This document shows, one piece after another, positions 46,816 to 56,369 of a DNA stretch of 64,000 bases; positions within the stretch are counted from its first letter, which is position 1; every line of letters starts with the position of its first letter. A program made the position numbers and the translations under genes. The notes beneath the pieces are model-generated. The model was given only the letters and a program-made list of their open reading frames with translations, made no database searches and was not told the DNA's origin. The DNA comes from Campylobacterales bacterium (GTDB lineage: Bacteria > Campylobacterota > Campylobacteria > Campylobacterales > Sulfurimonadaceae): assembly GCA_016938175.1 (NCBI GenBank), contig JAFGVE010000023.1:1-64000 (forward strand), written 5' to 3'.

Positions 46816-47742
46816 TTAATATTTATATTTTTGTAAAAATGCCAAAGCACCTTTATATATAGGCTCATCTATGAAGCCATACTCTTCATCAGTAAAACCT
46901 GTTATACCCTCATCTCTATACATTTCAAAAAGTTTTACGATTACTTGTGCTCTATTTATTTCTGCTTCTTCATCCATAAAAAATTCATTTACCATAGAAG
47001 CCTGTTGTGGAGAGAGGCACCCTTTTGCATCATATCCCATACTCTTTTCAAGAGTGAGCCACTCTTGAAAAAGTAGAATATTTTGATACTCTTGAAAAAC
47101 GAAAGAGACAGGTTTCACTCCCATTGCTTTACATGTCATCAAAAAATGTGCAAGAATATACTGCATTGTAGGGTTATTTGGAGTGATAAGAGCTTGTGAG
47201 AGTTTCATATCTGCAAAAAGATCAAGTGCACCAAGATAAAATGCTTTTACTCTTTTACTTATTGCCAGTTGATTTAGATTATGCCATGCTAGTGCAGTCT
47301 CTATTGAGAGATGTAGTTCTATATCATCATTTAAAAGAGCTAAGACAGTCTCAATCTCTTTTGCATTTTTTATTTTAGGCACACGAATAGCATCTGGCAT
47401 AAACTGATTTAAATAAGTTATCTCTTCATAACCACCCTCATCTAAAGCATTTACTCTCACTATCAGTTTTTTTTCACATTTGGCATGTTTGCTTAAATAT
47501 ATTGCACACAGGGCAAGTGCAAGTGGTTTTTCTTCTCTTGAAACACCATCTTCCAAATTTAAAATAATAGCATCAGCTTCAAGTGTATCTATTTTTTCAA
47601 GGTGCTTTATTTTATTGCATGAGAGCATTAACACAGATTTAAAAGAGCTGTCTCGATTGAGTTCTCGATATCTTGGAACAGCGAGAGCATCTAATGCCTC
47701 AATATCTCTTTGCTCATAAGCTTTTTGAACTTCTTGAAACAT
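46816..47742 (-). CDS. CitE-like HpcH/HpaI aldolase-family protein
   Basis: The start at 47742 is chosen because GGGAAGAGGAAA immediately precedes it; the frame is open 10 codons further. TIM-barrel CitE-like features are LMLSCNKIKHLEKI, ADAIILNLEDGVSREEK, LIVRVNAL, IRVPKIKNAKEIE, LSIETALAWHN, and the late GYDAKGCLSPQQASMVNEFF. Such proteins cleave or form citramalyl/malyl-CoA or other beta-hydroxyacyl-CoAs. CitF/CitD are absent, so it is not classical citrate lyase. It overlaps the cytochrome gene by 29 bp. Confidence 0.75.
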   Translation of the reverse strand: MFQEVQKAYEQRDIEALDALAVPRYRELNRDSSFKSVLMLSCNKIKHLEKIDTLEADAIILNLEDGVSREEKPLALALCAIYLSKHAKCEKKLIVRVNALDEGGYEEITYLNQFMPDAIRVPKIKNAKEIETVLALLNDDIELHLSIETALAWHNLNQLAISKRVKAFYLGALDLFADMKLSQALITPNNPTMQYILAHFLMTCKAMGVKPVSFVFQEYQNILLFQEWLTLEKSMGYDAKGCLSPQQASMVNEFFMDEEAEINRAQVIVKLFEMYRDEGITGFTDEEYGFIDEPIYKGALAFLQKYKY

Positions 47743-48091
47743 TTTCCTCTTCCCCCATTTTAATAGACTCATTTTGATGTATATGAAGATAGAGGGCCTC
47801 TATCTCTTCATCAGTTAAAAAGTATCTTGGCATAGCATTTTTTCTTACATTTAAGGCTTTATAAAAAGTTTGAAAATCCAAATTATTTATAGCAGGACCA
47901 ACAAAGCTTTTTTCCTTTTTTTTATGTACATAGTTGGCTATAACTCGCCCTTCTCCCTTTTCTCCATGACAGAGTTGACATCCTATACCTCGAGGATTTT
48001 TATATAACTGTGCCGCATACTCTTTTTGTGTGATAAAACTGCCCCCTGACATGAGTAAAACGGGAGTAAGTAAAATGAGTATCTGCTTCAT
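47714..48091 (-). CDS. Small periplasmic cytochrome c
   Basis: 125 residues. Signal peptide, a single haem-binding CQLCH at 38-42 and a candidate axial methionine Met87 (RKNAMPRYFLTDEE), as in class I c-type cytochromes. An Asn/Ser-rich tail follows. It is translationally overlapped with the CitE-like gene. Electron partner unknown. Confidence 0.8.
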   Translation of the reverse strand: MKQILILLTPVLLMSGGSFITQKEYAAQLYKNPRGIGCQLCHGEKGEGRVIANYVHKKKEKSFVGPAINNLDFQTFYKALNVRKNAMPRYFLTDEEIEALYLHIHQNESIKMGEEENVSRSSKSL

Positions 48092-48118
48092 TATTAGCCT
48101 AATATTATTTTTAAAAGG

Positions 48119-48124
48119 TATAAT
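48119..48124 (+). promoter_or_regulatory. -10 element for folD
   Basis: AAGGTATAATAAC with TATAAT at 48119-48124, 28 bp before the folD ATG. The 60-bp gap is shared with the divergent cytochrome gene. Confidence 0.5.
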
Positions 48125-48151
48125 AACAAAAATATTATTTATGGGGTTTAA

Positions 48152-49015
48152 ATGCAGTTATTAGACGGTAAGTTACTTTCACAAAAAATTGAACAACAGG
48201 TAAACGAAGAGGTAAAAACACTAAAAGAGACGTGTGGATGTACTCCGGGACTTGCTGTCGTTCTCGTTGGTCAGGACCCTGCAAGTGCTGCATACGTTAA
48301 TATGAAGAAAAAAGCTTGTGATCGTGTTGGTTTTTACTCTATTACACACGACATGCCTGAAAATATCTCCCAAGAAGCTATCGAACGTACCATTAAAAGT
48401 ATGAATGAAAATGATAGTATTGACGGTATTTTAATTCAACTTCCACTTCCAGCTCACATAGATACGACAAAACTTCTTGAATTAGTAGATCCTGCAAAAG
48501 ATGTAGATGGTTTTCACCCCTACAACGTTGGTCGTCTTGTAACTAACTTAGATGGATTTGTACCATGTACACCATTAGGTGTTATGGAACTTTTAAAAGA
48601 GTACAACATAGATGTTAAAGGAAAAAACTGTGTTGTTGTTGGTGCTTCTAACATCGTTGGTAAGCCTATGGCTTCTCTACTTCTCAATGCAGATGCAACT
48701 GTAGAAATCTGTCATATTCATACAGATGACTTAAAAAAACACACACTCGCTGCTGATGTCATTTTGGTGGGTGTTGGTGTGATTAACCTCATAACTGCTG
48801 ATATGGTAAAAGATGACGTTGTTATTGTAGATATCGGTGTAAGTAGAACTCCAGAGGGTAAACTTGTTGGTGATGTTGACTTTGAAAACGTGAGTAAAAA
48901 AAGTTCGTACATTACCCCAAGCCCAGGTGGTGTTGGCCCAATGACAATAGCTATGCTACTGAGTAACACACTTAAAGCTGCAAAAATCAATGCACAAAAA
49001 AAGAAGAGTGAATAG
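48152..49015 (+). CDS. folD: Bifunctional methylene-THF dehydrogenase / methenyl-THF cyclohydrolase
   Basis: Interconverts methylene- and formyl-THF. Motifs are VVLVGQDPASAAYVNMKKKA with the catalytic Lys region, DGILIQLPLPAHID, PCTPLGVMELLKEYNID, VVVGASNIVGKPMASLLLNA (NADP site) and PSPGGVGPMTIAML. It is followed without a gap by lepB. Confidence 0.95.
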   Translation: MQLLDGKLLSQKIEQQVNEEVKTLKETCGCTPGLAVVLVGQDPASAAYVNMKKKACDRVGFYSITHDMPENISQEAIERTIKSMNENDSIDGILIQLPLPAHIDTTKLLELVDPAKDVDGFHPYNVGRLVTNLDGFVPCTPLGVMELLKEYNIDVKGKNCVVVGASNIVGKPMASLLLNADATVEICHIHTDDLKKHTLAADVILVGVGVINLITADMVKDDVVIVDIGVSRTPEGKLVGDVDFENVSKKSSYITPSPGGVGPMTIAMLLSNTLKAAKINAQKKKSE

Positions 49016-49825
49016 ATGAAAAACGTTCTATACAAAGCCTATAAATTTTCTAGTTCATGGACAGGAACTATTATCATAGTCCTTTTTGTCATCTTTTTTA
49101 TTGCACAGGCGTTTAGAATACCAAGTGGAAGTATGAAAGACTCTTTACTCATAGGAGACCACCTTTTTGCGAAGAAATTCGCTTATGGGATTTCTATGCC
49201 ACATATTCCATTTTTAGAATTATCAATTATGCCATGGAGTGATAAGTTACGTTTAGTAGATGGTGATAGACCACAACATGGTGATATAGTAATTTTCAGA
49301 TATCCAGGTAATACAAAACAGCATTTTGTCAAACGTTGTGTTGCACTTCCTGGTGATGAGCTTTTTGTCGCAAATAAAGACCTTTTTATTCATTTTGCAC
49401 AGGGTAATGACTGGATAAAAGAGAACTATAAAGATTTTGAAATTGCTCTATATGATGAAAAACTATGGGTAAAAAATCCTTACATGAAAGACCATCCAGG
49501 TATTCACCATGATGATAAAATCATAAATGATGGTAATTATCCAATGCCTGTTTTTTACATGAACCCTATTACAGTACAAGAAGATACATATTTTATGATG
49601 GGAGATAATAGAGACCACTCAAATGACAGTCGTTTTTGGGGTGCTGTTCCTTATGATAACATCGAAGGGACACCTTGGTTTATCTACTTCTCTATAGATG
49701 ATAACTGGGAGATACGCTGGGATAGAGTTGGAAAAACACCAACTGATCTTGAAGCACCGGAACATTTAAACAAAGCTATAGAAGAGCGTCAAAGAACAGA
49801 TAAAGAGTATTATGGAATCACTTGA
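49016..49825 (+). CDS. lepB: Signal peptidase I
   Basis: N-terminal membrane helix (TIIIVLFVIFFIAQAF), catalytic Ser39 in PSGSMKDSLLIGD and general-base Lys106 in HFVKRCVALPGDE, plus MMGDNRDHSNDSR. It cleaves signal peptides of exported proteins. 269 residues is usual. It overlaps the next gene by 14 bp. Confidence 0.94.
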   Translation: MKNVLYKAYKFSSSWTGTIIIVLFVIFFIAQAFRIPSGSMKDSLLIGDHLFAKKFAYGISMPHIPFLELSIMPWSDKLRLVDGDRPQHGDIVIFRYPGNTKQHFVKRCVALPGDELFVANKDLFIHFAQGNDWIKENYKDFEIALYDEKLWVKNPYMKDHPGIHHDDKIINDGNYPMPVFYMNPITVQEDTYFMMGDNRDHSNDSRFWGAVPYDNIEGTPWFIYFSIDDNWEIRWDRVGKTPTDLEAPEHLNKAIEERQRTDKEYYGIT

Positions 49826-50492
49826 TATTATAAAAATTGCAGCAGCTGTTTTAGCACTGGCTGTAGCTATTATTGGGCATGAAATTATGCATGGATGGGT
49901 TGCTTATATGTATGGAGACACTACTGCAAAAAATGCAGGAAGACTTACTATAAATCCTATCAGTCATGTTGATTTGGTAGGTACTATTTTAGTACCAGCT
50001 GCACTCTATTTTCTGCCGATGCTTTTTGGTGCACAAAGCGGTTTTTTATTTGGCTGGGCAAAACCAGTTCCTATAAATACACGTACTGTCATCCAAAACG
50101 GTGGCTATAACGGTGCAATGCAGGTTGATTTAGCTGGAATCGTTTATAATTTTACTCTCGCAGTTTTTGCTTCTATCGCAATTATTGCTATGGCGCAACC
50201 AACAGTAGATGACTCAATAACTTACATACTGGCTTATATATTTATTTATCAGCTTCTTATCATTAACGTCGTGCTTGCAGTCTTTAATCTCTTACCTATT
50301 CCTCAGTTTGATGGTGCACACTTTTTAGCACATCTTAGTCTGAAATATGGCGTAAATAAAGTTGCAGAGTTCTTTTATAAATATGAATCATATGGCATAA
50401 TCTTCGTTTTAGTTCTCTTGATGACACCACTCAAAGATTATGTTTTAATTTTACCGGTACAACTTGTACTGAGTCTGTTATTATCTCAATAA
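49812..50492 (+). CDS. Site-2-type M50 membrane zinc metalloprotease
   Basis: 226 residues with five to six helices. The zinc motif is HEIMH (His23, Glu24, His27) in IIGHEIMHGWVAYMYGD, and the third ligand lies in NLLPIPQFDGAHFLAHL. The second family motif NPISHVDLVGTILVP is also present. It is the minimal (YwhC/FtsH-independent, PDZ-less) type of S2P. Substrate unknown; anti-sigma factors are common S2P targets in general. Confidence 0.85.
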   Translation: MESLDIIKIAAAVLALAVAIIGHEIMHGWVAYMYGDTTAKNAGRLTINPISHVDLVGTILVPAALYFLPMLFGAQSGFLFGWAKPVPINTRTVIQNGGYNGAMQVDLAGIVYNFTLAVFASIAIIAMAQPTVDDSITYILAYIFIYQLLIINVVLAVFNLLPIPQFDGAHFLAHLSLKYGVNKVAEFFYKYESYGIIFVLVLLMTPLKDYVLILPVQLVLSLLLSQ

Positions 50493-50504
50493 ATAAGGAA
50501 AACA

Positions 50505-50933
50505 ATGAAGTTTTATATTGCTACAGATCACGCTGGAATTGATTTAAAAGATTATACAGTTGAGCTTCTCAAAGAGAAAGGACATGAAGTTGTTGACTTA
50601 GGTCCATTCTCAAAAGATAGAGTAGATTACCCTGATTATGCACACAAAGTTGCTGAGTCTGTTTTGTCAGACAGTTCTGCACAGGGTATTTTAATTTGTG
50701 GAAGTGGAATCGGTATGAGTATGGCGGCAAATCGTCATGAAGGTATTCGTGCTGCGTTATGTCACGATGCTTATACTGCTACAGTAGCACGCGGACACAA
50801 TGATGCAAATATTTTATGCTTTGGTGAACGTATAGTGGGTAAAGGTGTTGCGGAATCTATTTTAGATGCTTGGATTGCCGGTAGTTTTGAAGGTGGTCGC
50901 CACTGCGGCAGAGTTGAAAAAATAGAACTATAA
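50505..50933 (+). CDS. rpiB: Ribose-5-phosphate isomerase B
   Basis: 142 residues. Motifs are YIATDHAGIDLKDYTVELL, DYPDYAHKVAESV, ILICGSGIGMSMAANRHEGI, and ARGHNDANILCFGERI. Pentose phosphate pathway. It follows the M50 gene by 12 bp with AAGGAAAAC. Confidence 0.93.
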   Translation: MKFYIATDHAGIDLKDYTVELLKEKGHEVVDLGPFSKDRVDYPDYAHKVAESVLSDSSAQGILICGSGIGMSMAANRHEGIRAALCHDAYTATVARGHNDANILCFGERIVGKGVAESILDAWIAGSFEGGRHCGRVEKIEL

Positions 50934-50949
50934 ACTATAAGGATACGTC

Positions 50950-51282
50950 ATGTTTTGGAATTGGTCGCTTTTAACTATACTCTCAATTGTTTCTATATAC
51001 CTCTTTGTAAAAATGTTTTACTTCAAAAGTATTACTAATAAAGAGCAAAGAAGTAACGATTTAATGAAGCTTACACTTCAAGAGGCTGAAATACTTATAC
51101 GTAAATACCAAATTCAATTACAGCGTGCACTCGGTAATGTAGACATCTTAAGTGAAGAGCTTACAAAACTCAGAAACGAGTTAAAAGTTTTAAAACAACG
51201 TAACTCAAAACATAGACAAGAGACAGATAGACTCAATGGCAAGATTAAAGCCCTTGAGGGACGTATAGACGCACTTCTGTAA
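50950..51282 (+). CDS. Single-span coiled-coil membrane protein
   Basis: 110 residues. An N-terminal membrane helix ([20 protein letters not shown]) is followed by a long basic/acidic coiled coil ([20 protein letters not shown], then [16 protein letters not shown] and [16 protein letters not shown]). No family recognised. It sits between rpiB and apt in the same operon. Confidence 0.7.
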   Translation: MFWNWSLLTILSIVSIYLFVKMFYFKSITNKEQRSNDLMKLTLQEAEILIRKYQIQLQRALGNVDILSEELTKLRNELKVLKQRNSKHRQETDRLNGKIKALEGRIDALL

Positions 51283-51296
51283 AACAAGGAATAATT

Positions 51297-51857
51297 ATGA
51301 AAAAAGGTTCAGATATAAAACTGAGTTCAGTTGAACGCTCTATTATAGAAAATGCTATACGCGATATAAAAGATTTTCCAAAAGAGGGAATTATTTTTAA
51401 AGACATTACAACTCTTCTAGGAGATAAAGAAGCTTACGCTGTTTTAATGAACCATTTATACCAGAGATATAAAGAGTATAATCTTGACTATATAGCAGGT
51501 ATAGATGCACGTGGATTCATTTTTGGTGCTGCTCTTGCTCAAATGTTACACGTAGGCTTTGTGCCAATACGTAAAAAAGGAAAACTCCCGTATACTACTA
51601 TCTCAGAAAAATATGTTTTAGAGTATGGTGTTGATGAGATTGAAGTCCATATTGATGCATTTAAGCCAAATGCGAGAGTCTTACTTATTGATGACCTTAT
51701 AGCAACTGGGGGTACGGCAAATGCAGCGGCGAAACTTATCAAACAGACAGGTGCAGAGTGTATAGAAGCTTGCTTTGTTCTGGGCTTGACATTCTTAGAA
51801 GGTATAAAAAAACTACAAGAGCAGACAGATGTCTACTCACTTATCGAGGTTAACTAA
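51297..51857 (+). CDS. apt: Adenine phosphoribosyltransferase
   Basis: Salvages adenine to AMP with PRPP. Motifs are [38 protein letters not shown], and the PRPP loop [20 protein letters not shown]. 186 residues, about 10 longer at the N-terminus than E. coli Apt core. It overlaps trpB by one base. Confidence 0.93.
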   Translation: MKKGSDIKLSSVERSIIENAIRDIKDFPKEGIIFKDITTLLGDKEAYAVLMNHLYQRYKEYNLDYIAGIDARGFIFGAALAQMLHVGFVPIRKKGKLPYTTISEKYVLEYGVDEIEVHIDAFKPNARVLLIDDLIATGGTANAAAKLIKQTGAECIEACFVLGLTFLEGIKKLQEQTDVYSLIEVN

Positions 51858-53077
51858 TGTATATTCCAAAAGCTAGTAAATTTGATCCAGATATAAATGG
51901 ACACTTTGGTAGTTTCAGTGACACAACAACAGCATTTGGTGGGCGTTATGTTCCAGAAACTCTTATGCCAGCTCTACTTAAACTTAAAGAAGAGTATGAC
52001 TCAATTCGTTTCAATGAAGATTTTTGGAAAGAAGTAGATTACTACTTAAAAGATTATGTAGGTCGCCCTTCTCCTCTTTACTATGCCCAAAATATTTCAG
52101 AAGAATTAGGTGCAAAAATTTATCTTAAACGTGAAGATTTAAATCATACAGGTGCACATAAAGTAAATAATGTAATCGCTCAAGGACTTATGGCTAAACG
52201 TTTAGGATATAAAAAAGTTATAGCTGAAACAGGAGCTGGACAACACGGTGTTGCAACAGCAACGATTTGTGCCCTACTTGATTTAGAGTGTGAAATTTTC
52301 ATGGGTGCAAAAGATGTTGCCAGACAAGAGCTTAACGTTTTTCGTATGAAACTCCTTGGTGCAAAAGTAAATGCAGTAGAGAGTGGTAGTTGCACCCTTA
52401 AAGATGCCATGAATGATGCAATTCGCCACTGGGTAACAAACGCGAGAGACACTTTTTACATCATAGGAACTGTAGCAGGTCCTCACCCATATCCACTTAT
52501 GGTAAGAGACTTTCAGGCTATTATTGGCTGGGAAGCACGTAGACAGATTTTAGAAAAAGAGGGTCGTTTACCAGATAAAGTAGTTGCCTGTATAGGTGGT
52601 GGTTCAAACGCTATAGGTATGTTTCAACACTTCCTAGAAGATGAGAGTGTTGAATGTGTGGGAATTGAAGCTGGTGGTCTTGGAATTGAAACAGATAAAC
52701 ATGGTTGTTCACTTAAAAAAGGACGCCCAGGTGTTTTACATGGTCAGATGTCCTATCTACTTCAAGATGAAGATGGACAGATTTTAGAAGCACACTCTAT
52801 TAGTGCTGGTCTAGACTATCCTGGAATTGGACCAGAACACGCTTTTCATAATGATAATAAATCTGTAAGTTATGATAATGCAACAGACCAAGAAGCACTT
52901 GATGCATTTGTATGGCTTTCACAAAAAGAGGGAATTATTCCAGCATTTGAGTCTGCACATGCTATTGCTTACCTCAGAAAAATGCCAGACATTACAAACA
53001 AACTCATCATAGTAAATCTCTCAGGACGTGGAGATAAAGATATGATTCAAGCAAAAAACATTTTACATTTTGACTAA
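51857..53077 (+). CDS. trpB: Tryptophan synthase beta chain
   Basis: PLP enzyme condensing indole and serine. Signatures are [40 protein letters not shown] with the PLP lysine, and [19 protein letters not shown]. The C-terminus has [11 protein letters not shown]. The length (406) is that of TrpB1. trpA is not adjacent, so the subunits are encoded apart. The gene ends at a strong hairpin. Confidence 0.95.
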   Translation: MYIPKASKFDPDINGHFGSFSDTTTAFGGRYVPETLMPALLKLKEEYDSIRFNEDFWKEVDYYLKDYVGRPSPLYYAQNISEELGAKIYLKREDLNHTGAHKVNNVIAQGLMAKRLGYKKVIAETGAGQHGVATATICALLDLECEIFMGAKDVARQELNVFRMKLLGAKVNAVESGSCTLKDAMNDAIRHWVTNARDTFYIIGTVAGPHPYPLMVRDFQAIIGWEARRQILEKEGRLPDKVVACIGGGSNAIGMFQHFLEDESVECVGIEAGGLGIETDKHGCSLKKGRPGVLHGQMSYLLQDEDGQILEAHSISAGLDYPGIGPEHAFHNDNKSVSYDNATDQEALDAFVWLSQKEGIIPAFESAHAIAYLRKMPDITNKLIIVNLSGRGDKDMIQAKNILHFD

Positions 53078-53099
53078 TTTCCAAGCTTAGGCTTGGAAA
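53078..53099 (+). terminator. Terminator after trpB
   Basis: 9-bp stem TTTCCAAGC / GCTTGGAAA with a TTAG loop begins at the base after the trpB stop. No long T-run follows on the plus strand; the minus strand (end of the 54-residue gene) is followed by TTT inside the stem. It can serve both directions. Confidence 0.65.
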
Positions 53100-53112
53100 C
53101 ATCTACAATCCT

Positions 53113-53277
53113 TTAACTGCAGTACTCATGCACTGGATTATTCATATCTTCTTCGTTTTCGCTAGGCTCACTCGAATCTTCTAAAACCTCTTCTTCATGT
53201 TCCTCTTTAATCTTTTTTAATTGCTCATGCAGTGTATTTTCATCATCAAGTTGTTCATTAGTGGTATCTGTTGACAT
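53113..53277 (-). CDS. 54-residue acidic protein of unknown function
   Basis: ATG at 53277 with a strong ribosome-binding site (AAGGAG, 7 bp before), and a TATAAT on the minus strand at 53315-53310. The peptide is about one third Asp+Glu, with a central EQLKKIKEEHEEEVLEDSSE and a C-terminal Cys (HEYCS). It ends before the trpB terminator hairpin. No homologue recognised. Confidence 0.65.
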   Translation of the reverse strand: MSTDTTNEQLDDENTLHEQLKKIKEEHEEEVLEDSSEPSENEEDMNNPVHEYCS

Positions 53278-53549
53278 TTCATACTCCTTGCAACTAAGAA
53301 ATTTACTACATTATACAGCCAAACAAATCAGCTAAAACATATTAAATAAATTTAATAATTTTTGTCAAGATTGTAGAGTCTCAAAGTTCACCCTAGTTTC
53401 CAAGATTTTTACAAAAAAGTATCAATATGAAACCATCCCAAATGTGATTTAGAAATAAATTGTAAAAGCTCAAGAGGTTATATAAACTTTTTATAGCTTC
53501 TTAAAGCATAAATGAGTTAGTATTCAAACAATAAACAAGAGGAATATTT
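53278..53549. other. Intergenic region between the 54-residue gene and pepA
   Basis: 272 bp. The left part holds the minus-strand -10 (TATAAT, 53315-53310). The middle (53330-53460) shows nothing clear. The right part has AT-rich -10-like strings (TATAAA) and AAGAGGAAT before the pepA ATG. No RNA gene or repeat was seen. Confidence 0.6.
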
Positions 53550-54962
53550 ATGAACATTCAACTTTTAAACCAAAATATATCTGATGCAAAAACAGACATT
53601 ACTCTGCTTTACGTAACAGAAGAGCAACTTCAAAACTCTAAACACAAAAAAGCACTTAAACTTGCTGGCTTTAAAGCAGCAGGTGATACACTCTGCTTCT
53701 TACACACAAAAAATGTACTTGCGTGTGGTGTTGATGAATTTAGCGCAGAAGCTATTCGCTCCGTAACAACAAACGCTATAAAAGCACTACTTAAGACAAA
53801 CTACAAAAGTGCAAACGTGGCAATAGAGGACAAAACACTCATTCCAGCACTTGTAGAGGGATTTATCCTTGGTGGTTACATTTTTGACAAATACCTAAGT
53901 AAAAAAGAGAAACCAACACTCAAAAACATTTCACTTATTTATGAGAAAGATGACTATAAAGATGCTATCAAAATCTTTAGCGATGCAGTCATTGTTGCAG
54001 ATGCAACATGCTTCACACGCGACCTTGTAAATACTATACCTGAAGAGATTACACCACCAACACTAGCAAAAGTTGCAAAAAAACTTGCAAAAGAGAATGG
54101 TCTTGAGTGTACAGTACTAGGTGAAAAAGAACTACAAGAAGAGAAGTGTAACTCTATGCTTGCAGTTGGTCGTGCTTCTCGTCATGAGAGTAAACTTATA
54201 CACCTTGCTTACAAACCAAAAAACGCTAAAAAAGTTGTTTCATTAATAGGAAAAGGTCTTACATACGATAGTGGAGGTCTTAGCCTGAAACCTGGAACTT
54301 CAATGGTTACAATGAAGATGGATAAAGCAGGAGCTTGTGGCGTACTTGGAATGATAAAAGCTGCAAGCGAGCTAAAACTTGATGTTGAAGTACATGCATT
54401 TATAGGTGCAGTAGAAAATATGATAGGCGGTGACGCGTATAAACCAGATGACGTACTCACAAGTAGAAGTGGTAAAACAATTGAAGTACGTAATACTGAT
54501 GCTGAAGGGCGTTTAGTTCTCTGCGATGTACTTGATTTTGCACAAGAGAAAGTTGAAGCTGACTATATGTTTGACTTTGCAACGCTCACGGGTGCCTGTG
54601 TAGTAGCACTTGGACAGTACACTACAGGGATGATGGGACACTCACATCCACTTATGCATAAGTTTTATGATTCAGCAACTGCATCAGGAGAGCTTGTAGC
54701 ACATCTCCCATTTAACAAACACCTCAAAAAACAGCTCAAAAGTGAGTTAGCTGATATATGTAATATTTCAAATAAACCTTATGGTGGTTCTATTACAGCA
54801 GGACTCTTTTTAGATGCCTTTATAAAAGAAGAGAACAAAGATAAGTGGCTTCACTTTGATATAGCAGGTTCTGCATATACTGAGTCTCCTTGGGACTGTA
54901 ACGTTTATGGAGGAACAGGTGCAGGTGTACGTTTAATGAGTGACTTTCTCAAAAGCATCTGA
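53550..54962 (+). CDS. pepA: Leucyl aminopeptidase (M17)
   Basis: Cytosolic two-metal aminopeptidase. The C-terminal catalytic domain has GKGLTYDSGGLSLKPGTSMV, MKMDKAGACGVLG (metal-binding Lys/Asp) and the signature NTDAEGRLVLCDVL. 470 residues. Starts a transcript pepA-flgA-ubiX-coaD-tmk; flgA begins at its last base. Confidence 0.93.
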   Translation: MNIQLLNQNISDAKTDITLLYVTEEQLQNSKHKKALKLAGFKAAGDTLCFLHTKNVLACGVDEFSAEAIRSVTTNAIKALLKTNYKSANVAIEDKTLIPALVEGFILGGYIFDKYLSKKEKPTLKNISLIYEKDDYKDAIKIFSDAVIVADATCFTRDLVNTIPEEITPPTLAKVAKKLAKENGLECTVLGEKELQEEKCNSMLAVGRASRHESKLIHLAYKPKNAKKVVSLIGKGLTYDSGGLSLKPGTSMVTMKMDKAGACGVLGMIKAASELKLDVEVHAFIGAVENMIGGDAYKPDDVLTSRSGKTIEVRNTDAEGRLVLCDVLDFAQEKVEADYMFDFATLTGACVVALGQYTTGMMGHSHPLMHKFYDSATASGELVAHLPFNKHLKKQLKSELADICNISNKPYGGSITAGLFLDAFIKEENKDKWLHFDIAGSAYTESPWDCNVYGGTGAGVRLMSDFLKSI

Positions 54963-55828
54963 TGCTCTTTAAACTTTTTTTTACACTACTACTCGGATGT
55001 TCTCTAGGAGCAACCGAGTATCTTAAAAGCAACTACTTCATTCACAGTGACTCTGTTATGCTCTCAGATGTAGTAAATACACCACAGCAAGACACACTAC
55101 TCTACTCTTTAGATGCAAATAAACATACAAAGCGTGTCAAGGCCTCTGAACTTATCACTCTCTTAAAAAATCATGGTTATAGGGAATACACTTCAAAACA
55201 CACCTATATACAGTTTAGTAAAAAAAGCCCTGTTAATACTGCAAAAATAGAAAAAGCTCTCCTAGACTACTACAAAAAAAACTATAAAAACATACATATA
55301 AAATCATTAGAACTACACCCTCGTAGCTACCTGCAATCTCTGCCTAAAGAGTATAGTTTTGGAATAGAAAAGAGTGCTTACCTCTCAAATAAAGGGTACT
55401 GCTTTATCGTAACACCTAAAAGAAAAAAAATATTTTTTTCGTATACTCTATTTGCACATGTAGATGCCTATTTTACGAATCAAATGCTTTCTAGAGGTAC
55501 AGAGCTATCAAATATAAACGCTAAAAAAAAGAGTATAATGCTACAAAAATTTAGGGCAATGCCACTCCAAGAGCTTCCTCTACATACTTTTGAAACAAAA
55601 CATAGACTCAAACAAGAGAGTCTCATTACCTCAAGAGACATTGTTGGACTCTACCTAGTCAAACGTGGTGACAGTGTTAATGTAACACTCAAAAATGAAG
55701 GCATCGCAATCTCTTTTCAAGCAGAGGCCATCACAAATGGACGTTTTGGAGAAAGCATCCTCTTGAGAACAAAAGAGAATAAAAAGATAAATGCTAGAGT
55801 TGTCGGTACAAAAAAGGCGGAAATGTAA
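54962..55828 (+). CDS. flgA: Flagellar P-ring assembly chaperone FlgA
   Basis: Exported protein with an N-terminal signal (LFFTLLLGCSLGATEYL). The C-terminal SAF/FlgA region contains LITSRDIVGLYLVKRGDSVN, then ISFQAEAITNGRFGESILLR. 288 residues. Assists FlgI ring formation in the periplasm. It is in an operon with non-flagellar genes (pepA, ubiX), an arrangement also known in C. jejuni from memory. Confidence 0.88.
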   Translation: MLFKLFFTLLLGCSLGATEYLKSNYFIHSDSVMLSDVVNTPQQDTLLYSLDANKHTKRVKASELITLLKNHGYREYTSKHTYIQFSKKSPVNTAKIEKALLDYYKKNYKNIHIKSLELHPRSYLQSLPKEYSFGIEKSAYLSNKGYCFIVTPKRKKIFFSYTLFAHVDAYFTNQMLSRGTELSNINAKKKSIMLQKFRAMPLQELPLHTFETKHRLKQESLITSRDIVGLYLVKRGDSVNVTLKNEGIAISFQAEAITNGRFGESILLRTKENKKINARVVGTKKAEM

Positions 55829-55830
55829 TT

Positions 55831-56367
55831 TTGAAAAAAAATAAAAAGAGAAAAATAGTCGTTGCAACGAGTGGTGCAAGTGGTGTGAACTTAGGACTAA
55901 AAACTCTTGAACTTCTTCCAGACTCTATAGAAAAACACTTCATCATGTCTAAACACTCTCAAGTAGTTTTAAAAAAAGAGCTCAATGTTACAACCCACTC
56001 AAATAAAAACATAGGTGCGAGTATAGCATCTGGCTCTTTTGGCGTAGATGCGATGATAATAGCACCCTGCTCTATGAATACACTAGCAAAAATTGCTCAT
56101 GGTATAGCTGATAATCTTGTAACGCGCTGTGCATCAGTTATCTTAAAAGAGCACAAAAAACTCATTCTCGCACCCCGAGAGATGCCGTTTTCAGCAATTG
56201 CCTTGGAAAACATGCATAAACTTGCCTCTTTAGGTGTCATCATAGCACCTCCTGTTATGGCGTACTACTCAGAGCAGCAAACACTCGATGAGATGGAGAA
56301 CTTTGTCATAGGTAAATGGTTTGACCTTTTGGGCATAGAAAATAACTTATATAAAAGATGGGAGTAA
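55831..56367 (+). CDS. ubiX: UbiX-family flavin prenyltransferase
   Basis: Makes prenylated FMN for UbiD-type decarboxylases. Motifs are IVVATSGASGVNLGLKTLEL, APCSMNTLAKIAHGIADNLV, KKLILAPREMPFSAIALENM and IIAPPVMAYY. It starts with TTG two bases after flgA. 178 residues is slightly shorter than the usual ~190. Confidence 0.9.
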   Translation: MKKNKKRKIVVATSGASGVNLGLKTLELLPDSIEKHFIMSKHSQVVLKKELNVTTHSNKNIGASIASGSFGVDAMIIAPCSMNTLAKIAHGIADNLVTRCASVILKEHKKLILAPREMPFSAIALENMHKLASLGVIIAPPVMAYYSEQQTLDEMENFVIGKWFDLLGIENNLYKRWE

Positions 56368-56369
56368 GC

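Noticed and set aside
53330..53460. Possible small RNA or riboswitch before pepA
   Set aside because: No clear stem, promoter and terminator pair could be found by eye.
56358..56369. ATG start for coaD
   Set aside because: Lies within the end of ubiX; GTG at 56370 follows GGGAG at proper distance and matches the homology start.
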